From Patescibacteria group bacterium (GTDB lineage: Bacteria; Patescibacteriota; Microgenomatia; Levybacterales; UBA12049), in NCBI GenBank assembly GCA_018900295.1, contig JAHIGH010000131.1, positions 1 through 12,973 on the forward strand: a stretch of DNA of 12,973 bases, written 5' to 3'. How positions within the stretch are numbered: position 1 is the first letter of the stretch; the number at the start of each line of letters is the position of its first letter. This document shows positions 6,600 to 11,469 of the stretch, one piece after another. The notes below the pieces were generated by a model that had not been told where the DNA came from, searched no databases, and saw only the letters and a program-made list of their open reading frames with translations. The translations under genes were made by a program, and so were the position numbers.

Positions 6600-6749
6600 T
6601 ATACCACTACGCTTTGAATTTACAAATAATTAGTATATGCCTCCGTAGCTTTCAAAAACAGGATTATATTGTATTTAACAACTAAACTATTTCTAATTCA
6701 AAGCTTCGTTAGGTATTATACCTTTGTATTTTGAAAGCGTAGGGGTATA
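6600..6749. repeat. Four-unit inverted-repeat structure between galT and the asparaginase gene
   Basis: The 216-bp gap holds four related ~20-bp units. Two are on the + strand: TATACCACTACGCTTTGAA (6600-6618) and TGCCTCCGTAGCTTTCAA (6638-6655). Two are on the minus strand: ACCTAACGAAGCTTTGAA (complement of 6698-6715) and TATACCCCTACGCTTTCAA (complement of 6731-6749). The outer pair matches at 17 of 19 positions and the inner pair shares the AGCTTT core, so the structure is symmetric about position ~6675. It could be a MITE-like non-autonomous element, a folded RNA, or a cluster of binding sites. The right outer unit reaches into the -10 of the asparaginase gene. Confidence 0.6.
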
Positions 6750-6751
6750 AT
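6746..6751 (+). promoter_or_regulatory. Consensus -10 (TATAAT) of the asparaginase gene
   Basis: Perfect TATAAT 15 bp before the ATG at 6767; transcription would start near 6758, leaving about 9 nt of leader. AGGGA (6752-6756) is Shine-Dalgarno-like but would lie upstream of that start. No good -35 at 16-18 bp is seen. The hexamer overlaps the edge of the repeat unit ending at 6749. Confidence 0.45.
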
Positions 6752-6766
6752 AGGGAATATAAAAAT

Positions 6767-7687
6767 ATGAAGAAAATTCTAGTTATAGGAACGGGCGGTA
6801 CTATCGCGGCTGTCAAAAGCCCCGAAGGCCTGCGTCCTGCTTATAAGACAGACGAATTAATTTCATTTTTCCCCGAAATTTTAGAAATAGCAAAAGTAGA
6901 GGGGAAAATGCTTTTCAATTTAGACAGCACCAACATCCAGCCCCATCATTGGTCGGAAATCGCCATCGAAATTCAAAAGCAATATGACACATACGATGGA
7001 TTCGTAATTACTCACGGAACCGACACAATGCAGTACACCGCTGCGGCGTTGTCGTTTATGTTACAGAATTTGTCCAAGCCTATTGTTTTGACGGGCAGCG
7101 TGAAAGCGATTGGCGAGAAAAGCGACGCCAGGCAGAATTTTATTGATTCGGTGATAGTGGCCTCATCCGGCATCAGCGAAGTGTGCATAGTTTTTCACGG
7201 AAAAATAATCAAAGGCTGTAAAGCCCGTAAAATCACCAACGAAGCCACAAAAATAACCAACGAAAATCTCAGCGTTTACTCAAGCATAAATCACCATCTT
7301 CTCGGAGAAATGATCGGAGAACTGAAGGACAACCACACCCGGAAAATAGTTTTGGAAAAAGGATATATAGCCAAATCTGAAGATATTAAAGCGCTAAAAG
7401 TTTTGCCTGGCGTCGATCCGGCCGATATATTCGCGGTAAGGATCTATCCCGGTATGATCCCCGAAATTTTTGACAGACTCACTGATTTCAAATGCGTATT
7501 GATAGAAGCGTTCGGCCCCGGGAATATCCCTTTTATGGAAAACTCGCTGGTTGAAAAAATAGACATGCTCACTAAAAAAGGTATTCCTGTTTTCATCACT
7601 TCGCAAAACCCCTTCGGTGAAGTCGATATGACACTCTACGAAGTCGGACAGAAAGCTCTGAAGGCCGGCCGCTATTCCCTGCAATGA
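6767..7687 (+). CDS. ansA: Type I L-asparaginase, frameshifted near the 3' end
   Basis: The protein would hydrolyse L-asparagine to aspartate and ammonia in the cytoplasm (no signal peptide). Catalytic features are intact: T12 in IGTGGTIA (7-14), the D53-S54 substrate segment, T85-D86 in THGTDTM, and the probable catalytic Lys K159 in the block KGCKARK. The open frame ends at TGA 7685-7687 after 306 residues, with KAGRYSLQ as its last eight. One extra base within the GGCCGGCC run (7663-7670) explains this: reading on in the shifted frame from 7671 gives AIPCNDMPLETAIVKLMW and 29 more residues to TGA 7812-7814, restoring a 348-aa family-length enzyme. The lost tail helps complete the C-terminal domain, so activity is doubtful unless the shift is a sequencing or assembly error. 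Confidence 0.9.
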   Translation: MKKILVIGTGGTIAAVKSPEGLRPAYKTDELISFFPEILEIAKVEGKMLFNLDSTNIQPHHWSEIAIEIQKQYDTYDGFVITHGTDTMQYTAAALSFMLQNLSKPIVLTGSVKAIGEKSDARQNFIDSVIVASSGISEVCIVFHGKIIKGCKARKITNEATKITNENLSVYSSINHHLLGEMIGELKDNHTRKIVLEKGYIAKSEDIKALKVLPGVDPADIFAVRIYPGMIPEIFDRLTDFKCVLIEAFGPGNIPFMENSLVEKIDMLTKKGIPVFITSQNPFGEVDMTLYEVGQKALKAGRYSLQ

Positions 7688-7814
7688 TATGCCCCTTGAA
7701 ACAGCAATCGTAAAATTGATGTGGATAATGGGAAATTTTGGTAAAGATTTTGAAACGATAAAAAAAATGATGCTGAAAAATTTTGCCGGCGAAATACGAA
7801 TAAAAAAAACCTGA
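7671..7814 (+). pseudogene. Out-of-frame C-terminal tail of the asparaginase
   Basis: Forty-seven codons (A-I-P-C-N-D-M-P-L-E-T-A... to ...AGEIRIKKT, stop TGA 7812-7814) continue the asparaginase in the +1 frame. The pattern AIP-x-x-DM-x-x-E-x-A-x-x-KLMW is conserved at the end of type I asparaginases. The last residues (RIKKT) come from cassette sequence beyond the direct repeat; the alternative ending GEIRAER is found at 9721-9743. Confidence 0.75.
7768..7798 (+). repeat. Direct repeat, left copy (3' end of the asparaginase gene)
   Basis: Thirty-one bases (starting TGATGCTGAAAAATTTTGCC, ending GAAATACG) are repeated at 9700-9730 with one difference: C at 7790 against T at 9722. In frame they encode MLKNFAGEIR of the asparaginase tail. 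Sequence diverges directly outside the repeat on both sides. This is what an attL-like junction at the 3' end of a gene looks like. Confidence 0.85.
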
Positions 7815-7837
7815 TATGGAACATAAAGTTTCAAAAA

Positions 7838-7855
7838 TGATATAATACTGAGAGG
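7838..7855 (+). promoter_or_regulatory. Extended -10 and Shine-Dalgarno of the cassette operon
   Basis: TGA-TATAAT (7838-7846) is an extended -10 with a perfect hexamer. GAGAGG (7850-7855) is a good ribosome-binding site 7 nt before the ATG at 7863. Transcription would start near 7853 and thus cut into the Shine-Dalgarno unless it starts a few bases earlier. The possible -35 (GGAACA) is poor. The promoter lies within the cassette, so its genes do not depend on asparaginase transcription. Confidence 0.5.
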
Positions 7856-7862
7856 TTAAAAT

Positions 7863-8612
7863 ATGACGGTTAAATCATTAAAAAATTATTCTAGCCTGCC
7901 TCAGGATATAAAAAAACAAATAGATGTTCTTCTTAAAGAAAGAACTAAGTTACCGGAAGGTCAATTTCTTTTAAAAGGAAACGATATTATCTGGGGTATG
8001 TGGGATGAGCAAAATAAGGACTTCACGCGATGGTGCGCCATTCTTATAATGGGTTCTTTCTTTCATAAATTTCTGGAAATCTTGAACGATTTTTATAAGA
8101 AAAAATATAACATTAATTTATCTAAAGAAGATCTTGAAAATAAGGATTTAGAAAGAGTAGTATCTGATTTGAAAACCAAGATGTCACAAATCATTGATGA
8201 AAATGACATTAAATGGTTAAACAGAGAAGTCTTCTCCTCCTTTTCAAATGTATTGAGAAGCGTTACTACTGAATATATGTCATCTGTAAACGATTTAATT
8301 ATACTTTCGAATTTAGGGAATCGTCAGTTATCTAACTTGACACAATATGAAAAGCCTATAGAACAACGTCGTGAGCAATTAAGGCAGGCTCTTTTAACTT
8401 ACATAAGTGACTTGATTGAGGCAAAATTAATAAATGAACATGAATATAAAACCTACAAACTTAAACTAATTAAAGAGGTTTGGATAGGCCTTGAAGATTT
8501 TTCCAAAAATCAGGTTGTTGTACAAGCAAAGTTATTATCAAACGAAAAGTTTAGAATGAATTATAAATTAGAGAAGCCACAGCTGGCAGCATCAGGAAGC
8601 ATAGAAATATGA
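7863..8612 (+). CDS. Cassette gene A: unrecognised 249-aa helical protein
   Basis: I do not recognise this family. There is no signal peptide and no clear membrane helix; the only hydrophobic stretch is short (residues 58-72, WCAILIMGSFFHKFL). Most of the protein looks alpha-helical and charged, with heptad-like stretches at about 90-115 and 165-215. Tryptophans cluster in IIWGMWDEQNKDFTRW (42-57). The last ~10 residues are loose. It is first in the operon, with a good ribosome-binding site, and overlaps the SecB-like gene by 4 nt (ATGA, 8609-8612), so it is made together with that protein. It could be the client or toxin of the SecB-like chaperone, or a structural partner of the nuclease-like protein. 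Both ideas rest on position alone. Confidence 0.75.
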   Translation: MTVKSLKNYSSLPQDIKKQIDVLLKERTKLPEGQFLLKGNDIIWGMWDEQNKDFTRWCAILIMGSFFHKFLEILNDFYKKKYNINLSKEDLENKDLERVVSDLKTKMSQIIDENDIKWLNREVFSSFSNVLRSVTTEYMSSVNDLIILSNLGNRQLSNLTQYEKPIEQRREQLRQALLTYISDLIEAKLINEHEYKTYKLKLIKEVWIGLEDFSKNQVVVQAKLLSNEKFRMNYKLEKPQLAASGSIEI

Positions 8613-9022
8613 ATACAAATATAAATTTAATAGACATAAAGCTTAAGAAGATTGAAGCTATTAATCGAATAGGCGAAGGCATTGCGCTTGTACCGGGTAC
8701 GAAAATTTTGATAAACGTAAATGTTGCATCAGGCGTAGTAGATAATAACAAACAAGCAGGAGTTGTTCTCATGAAAGCAGAAGTTAGGCCTGATTTACCT
8801 GAAGAACAGAGGGTATTCACTATTACTGCAGAGGTTGTAGGTATGTATCAATCAGAACAAGAAATTTCAGCAGATGACATAAAGATATATTCTATTGAAA
8901 AAGGCAATAAAGAATTATGGCCATACCTTAAAAACGAGATTAGTAAGATTACTCAACCAATGGGATTAATCGTTGAACTCCCATTAAACTCTCCTATAAA
9001 AAAAACACCAGATAAGCATTAA
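8609..9022 (+). CDS. Cassette gene B: SecB-like chaperone-fold protein
   Basis: At 137 aa this is near the usual SecB length (about 150). The N-terminal two thirds alternate beta-strand stretches (ALVPGTKILINVNV; GVVLMKAEVR; VFTITAEVVGMYQSE), and the C-terminus has the SecB-like block LWPYLKNEISKITQPMGLIV (103-122) followed by ELPLNSP. In SecB this region reads roughly fPYxRxxIsdxtxxxGfpxlxLpPin. Classic SecB delivers unfolded preproteins to SecA; SecB-like paralogues also act as chaperones in toxin-antitoxin-chaperone systems. The latter seems more likely here because of the accessory setting. Its ribosome-binding site AGGAAG lies 9 nt upstream inside gene A. It overlaps gene A by 4 nt and gene C by 1 nt (TAATG at 9020). 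The assignment rests on pattern resemblance. Confidence 0.6.
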   Translation: MNTNINLIDIKLKKIEAINRIGEGIALVPGTKILINVNVASGVVDNNKQAGVVLMKAEVRPDLPEEQRVFTITAEVVGMYQSEQEISADDIKIYSIEKGNKELWPYLKNEISKITQPMGLIVELPLNSPIKKTPDKH

Positions 9023-9516
9023 TGAATGTTACTTTTAAACCTAAAAATAACTGTCTTGAATATAAATACTGGTCAAAAGCAGAGGTTATAAGACTAGTAG
9101 CCTTTCTTCTTAATGAAGATAAATTCATCTTTTTAAAAGCGGGAGAAATTATCGCAAATTTCAATACTAAGCTTTCTATATCAGATATTCTTATCCAAAT
9201 ATTTCCTTTCCTAACTACTATTCAGGCTGTTCAATATCGAGAGAAACTTGAAGTGTTAAGCAATTTACTAGCAAGTTTACATGGGATCGCAAAAGATGAA
9301 AATGAACTTGGAATACTTAGAACAGCAGTTATTGAAAAGTTTATTTATCAGTTTGTCTCAAATAAATATTCCACAAATCATAGTCATCACTGCATTATTA
9401 AGATAGGTGAACAATTTATTGATAGAGCTAAAGATGTGGATGTGGCTGGTTGGGAATCAGATGCTGGTGAATTTCATGAATGTAAGGCTGGAGACTTTGA
9501 TTACGTAGTGAAATGA
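9022..9516 (+). CDS. Cassette gene C: PD-(D/E)XK nuclease-like protein, probably cut short by a frameshift
   Basis: This 164-aa protein has a helical N-terminal part (1-95) and then an arrangement typical of restriction-endonuclease-like folds: a helix with E105 (LGILRTAVIEKFIYQF), a strand, D138-V-D140-VAGW, and E153-C-K155. D and E-x-K are the metal-binding and catalytic residues of the PD-(D/E)XK superfamily. In that fold the E-x-K strand is followed by at least one helix and strand, yet this frame stops nine codons after K155 at TGA 9514-9516. The missing part is found at 9513-9680 in the -1 frame. The start ATG overlaps the gene B stop by 1 nt and has no Shine-Dalgarno, so translation is probably coupled. 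The nuclease reading is inferred from the motif, and the DNA or RNA target is unknown. Confidence 0.65.
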   Translation: MNVTFKPKNNCLEYKYWSKAEVIRLVAFLLNEDKFIFLKAGEIIANFNTKLSISDILIQIFPFLTTIQAVQYREKLEVLSNLLASLHGIAKDENELGILRTAVIEKFIYQFVSNKYSTNHSHHCIIKIGEQFIDRAKDVDVAGWESDAGEFHECKAGDFDYVVK

Positions 9517-9680
9517 CTAAGGTGGAATTTCTGAAAAAGCTTAAGCAAATTGTAGGAGATAATGGTTTAGTAGCAATAAGTGTATTAGACTTAACTGAGC
9601 AAATGTATATAGATGATTATAAAAAGGAGGGAATAAATTACTGTGACCGAAGATGTATTGCAGAAAAATATTTAATATAA
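9513..9680 (+). CDS. Cassette gene C tail in the -1 frame, or a separate 55-aa protein
   Basis: ATG 9513 overlaps the gene C stop as ATGA and opens a 55-codon frame ending at TAA 9678-9680: MTKVEFLKKLKQIVGDNGLV, then AISVLDLTEQ and a Cys-containing end (NYCDRRCIAEKYLI). A helix followed by a hydrophobic strand is exactly what should follow the E-C-K strand of gene C, so I think the two are one protein of about 219 aa. A single A added to the AAA before TGA (AAAATG) would join them. The -1 frame opens at 9501, so any shift must lie in 9501-9516. The alternative is a real fourth gene started by coupled re-initiation at ATGA. Confidence 0.55.
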   Translation: MTKVEFLKKLKQIVGDNGLVAISVLDLTEQMYIDDYKKEGINYCDRRCIAEKYLI

Positions 9681-9699
9681 AAACAAAAATTCTTTTTAG

Positions 9700-9730
9700 T
9701 GATGCTGAAAAATTTTGCCGGTGAAATACG
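9700..9730 (+). repeat. Direct repeat, right copy, with relic of the asparaginase end
   Basis: The second copy of the 31-bp repeat (30 of 31 identical to 7768-7798). Reading on to TAA 9741-9743 gives MLKNFAGEIRAER and a stop, a natural asparaginase C-terminus cut off from its gene. This is the attR-like junction of the cassette. Confidence 0.85.
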
Positions 9731-9801
9731 GGCGGAAAGATAACAAATTCCACGTAAACTCCATAAGTTGACATAACGAATCCATAGGTGCAATACTTTA
9801 T

Positions 9802-9807
9802 TATAGT
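9802..9807 (+). promoter_or_regulatory. -10 (TATAGT) of the EamA fragment gene
   Basis: TATAGT (5 of 6) ends 7 nt before the A of ATG 9814, predicting a leaderless transcript. A perfect TTGACA lies at 9768-9773 but is 28 bp away, too far for this hexamer; with 18 bp spacing it would pair with AATACT (9792-9797, 4 of 6). Confidence 0.35.
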
Positions 9808-9813
9808 AATCAA

Positions 9814-10020
9814 ATGGGAATACTCTTTGCCTTTATCGCTTTGTTTTCATGGGGAATCGGCGATTTTTTGATCCAAAAAAGCACCCGTAAATTCGGCGAC
9901 TGGCTCGCTTTATTTTATATTTGCGCCTTTAGCACCGTAGTGCTTTTGCCGTTTGTTTACAAAGATTTGGGAGTGGTGATATCAAACCCGAAAGACCTGG
10001 CTTTCTTAACTGAAAAATAA
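9814..10020 (+). pseudogene. 5' fragment of an EamA/DMT-superfamily transporter
   Basis: The 68 codons encode MGILFAFIALFSWGIGDFLI, then QKSTRKFGDW and a second hydrophobic helix (LALFYICAFSTVVLLPFVY). A start with ALFSWG-x-x-x, a short basic loop, then a second helix is the N-terminus of drug/metabolite transporter (EamA) proteins, which usually have about 280-300 aa and ten helices. Only two helices remain before TAA 10018-10020, and no further DMT-like sequence follows in any frame. The gene is truncated at its 3' side, at or near the hairpin at 10026-10044. It starts 70 bp after the relic asparaginase stop at 9743 and may once have followed the intact asparaginase gene. Confidence 0.65.
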
Positions 10021-10025
10021 AAAGC

Positions 10026-10044
10026 GTGAAAACCTACTTTTCAC
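10026..10044. repeat. Hairpin GTGAAAA-CCTAC-TTTTCAC after the EamA fragment
   Basis: Perfect 7-bp stem with a 5-nt loop, 5 bp after the EamA stop. It could act as a weak terminator, but the stem has only two G-C pairs and no T-run follows. It may instead mark the deletion point. Confidence 0.35.
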
Positions 10045-10056
10045 AGCATCTCCCAG

Positions 10057-10086
10057 TTGACAAATCCAAAACCACAGGACTAAAAT
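10057..10086 (+). promoter_or_regulatory. Near-consensus sigma-70 promoter of the metal-transport operon
   Basis: TTGACA (10057-10062, perfect), an 18-bp spacer, then TAAAAT (10081-10086, 5 of 6). This is the best match to consensus in the window. Transcription would start near 10093, giving a leader of about 165 nt before ATG 10258. Confidence 0.6.
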
Positions 10087-10091
10087 GGGTG

Positions 10092-10115
10092 GTAGAGGCG
10101 CTTTTGCCTCTCTAC
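10092..10115 (+). promoter_or_regulatory. Hairpin at the 5' end of the long leader
   Basis: GTAG-AGGC (10092-10099), loop GCTTTT, GCCT-CT-CTAC (10106-10115): an 8-bp stem with a 2-nt bulge right at the predicted RNA 5' end. Such a 5' hairpin could protect the mRNA or be the first helix of a metal-responsive leader. The remaining leader does not show the conserved cores of the Mn2+ (yybP-ykoY) or Mg2+ (M-box) riboswitches, so I do not name it as one. Confidence 0.35.
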
Positions 10116-10257
10116 ATATGATAATCATTGAAGAAGCAGAAGAAGATAATTGTTGTATAAAAAGAGTAGAGTTTGAATCGAAGTAAGTTCTATCCTTTTT
10201 GCGTAACATATTCCTCTGTTTTTTCTCCAGATATCATGTGTTAAATGAGGTTCAACT

Positions 10258-11466
10258 ATGCAATATTTTTCTGAATTATCCGGTAAAAAAGTATTTACTC
10301 AGGACAGAAACTATATTGGGAAAGTTACTGACCTGCTATTTCTTCCCAATGAAACCCCTCTGGTAACCAAATTTATTGTGAAAACACCAAAAGGGAATAC
10401 AGTTATTATTTCTGATCAGGAAGTAAGAAAGAACGGGATAGGATTTATTGTCAACAATAATTACAAACAGGAAAATAAAGCAGAAAATGAAGTTTCTTTA
10501 TTAAATAAGCTGCAAAATCACCAAATTGTAGATATTAGCGGCGCGAAAGTTATCCGTGTCAATGATGTGGTTATCAGTGATGTGCCTGATTATACTATTT
10601 CAGGAATTGATATTGGCGTGCTTGGTGTTTTTCGTTGGATAGGCGCTGCAAAATTCGTATCAAAGCTTCTGAGAAGATTGAATATTCATTTTAATTCTGA
10701 TTTTATTCCTTGGAGTCAAATTGAAGCAGGCGAGATAGCAAATGGCAGAATAGTCTTAAAGTCTGAGAAAGAAAGGCTGAAAAAAATTCATCCCGCTGAT
10801 CTTGTTGAGCACCTGGAGCATGCGACGATCAGGAACGTCCTCAAGTCTCTTCGCGTAATGGATGAGAAGCTGTCCGCTCGTGTCGTTGCGGATTTGAATG
10901 TTGATTATCAGAGGGAAATTTTCCAACGGTTTAATCCTTCACAAGCAGGAAAGATACTTTCACTTATACCCTCAGACGATGCTGTAGATGTGCTTCTTTC
11001 TTTAGATACGCAAAAAAGAGAAAAAATACTCGAGAATATCCAAAGAGGGAAGAAGGGCCCAATCCTCTATCTGCTTGCGCATGCAAGAACACCAATAGGG
11101 CACCTTATGAATACTGAATATATAACTGTTCCGTCCGACGTGTCGGCAAAAGTAGCCTTAGCTAAAGTGAAAAAGGAGGCTCAGGATTTTTCCGAACTGC
11201 TTTATGTATATGCGGTCAATAAAAAGAATCAAATAGTTGGTGTTTGCAATCTGCATGAACTAATTACCCAAAAATTAGATGAGTCGATTTATAAATTTAT
11301 GAACCAAAACCTGGTTTTGGGAAGGCTCACTACTCCAAAGGAAATTTTACTCAGGCGTATGATAAAGTATAAATTATATGCGATTCCCATCGTTGATGAT
11401 AACAGAGAGCTTTTAGGTATCGTATCTTTACAAGATATTGTCGAAGAAGAACTTGAGGATCACTAA
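10258..11466 (+). CDS. PRC-barrel / MgtE N-domain / CBS-pair protein, likely metal sensor of the adjacent transporter
   Basis: This 402-aa soluble protein has no membrane helix. Residues 1-65 look like a PRC-barrel (LSGKKVFTQDRNYIGKVTDL) and about 90-165 like a second one (ISGAKVIRVNDVVISDV... to FIPWSQIEAG). Residues 175-275 match the MgtE intracellular N-domain (IHPADLVEHLEHA, then a superhelix with FNPSQAGKILSLIPSDDAVD). Residues 280-400 form two CBS motifs (IGHLMNTEYITVPSD; PIVDDNRELLGIVSLQDI). In MgtE the N and CBS domains bind Mg2+ and gate the channel, but here the channel domain is absent and an NRAMP-fold gene follows 3 nt after the stop. I infer that this protein senses a divalent metal and controls that transporter. 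The ATG has a good ribosome-binding site (GAGG, 7 nt upstream). Confidence 0.88.
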   Translation: MQYFSELSGKKVFTQDRNYIGKVTDLLFLPNETPLVTKFIVKTPKGNTVIISDQEVRKNGIGFIVNNNYKQENKAENEVSLLNKLQNHQIVDISGAKVIRVNDVVISDVPDYTISGIDIGVLGVFRWIGAAKFVSKLLRRLNIHFNSDFIPWSQIEAGEIANGRIVLKSEKERLKKIHPADLVEHLEHATIRNVLKSLRVMDEKLSARVVADLNVDYQREIFQRFNPSQAGKILSLIPSDDAVDVLLSLDTQKREKILENIQRGKKGPILYLLAHARTPIGHLMNTEYITVPSDVSAKVALAKVKKEAQDFSELLYVYAVNKKNQIVGVCNLHELITQKLDESIYKFMNQNLVLGRLTTPKEILLRRMIKYKLYAIPIVDDNRELLGIVSLQDIVEEELEDH

Positions 11467-11469
11467 GCC

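Larger units (their letters stand above)
7799..9730 (+). mobile_element. Accessory gene cassette bounded by 31-bp direct repeats (putative inserted island)
   Basis: About 1.93 kb lies between the two copies of the asparaginase 3' end. It carries one promoter and a single operon of overlapping genes (7863-9680) that looks more AT-rich than the flanking asparaginase. The upstream copy belongs to the present asparaginase. The downstream copy (9700-9743) still encodes a plausible ancestral ending, MLKNFAGEIRAER and a stop. Insertion at a gene's 3' end that supplies a substitute end is the habit of site-specific integrating elements, but no recombinase is encoded inside. It may be mobilised in trans, be a decayed island, or have arisen by homologous or illegitimate recombination. 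Confidence 0.6.

Noticed and set aside
7394..7834. 146-codon open frame on the minus strand
   Set aside because: It lies opposite the asparaginase and spans its frameshift. The sense strand carries conserved family motifs there, so this is a shadow.
9501..9516. Programmed -1 ribosomal frameshifting at the end of gene C
   Set aside because: No X-XXY-YYZ slippery heptamer and no clear downstream stimulator; a lost A or coupled re-initiation explains it more simply.
9768..9807. TTGACA at 9768 as the -35 partner of TATAGT at 9802
   Set aside because: The spacing is 28 bp, far beyond the 16-19 bp that works.
10026..10186. Small open frames (31 codons from GTG 10026, 22 codons from ATG 10118) that might be one broken gene
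   Set aside because: The first includes a protein-like stretch (GLKWVVEALLPLYI), but both overlap the strong promoter and leader hairpin, have no ribosome-binding site and match no family I know.
10081..10257. Known metal or lysine riboswitch in the leader
   Set aside because: AGAGGCGC and AAGAGTAG recall parts of the lysine riboswitch, but spacing is wrong and the other conserved cores are absent. Mn2+ and Mg2+ riboswitch cores are also absent.
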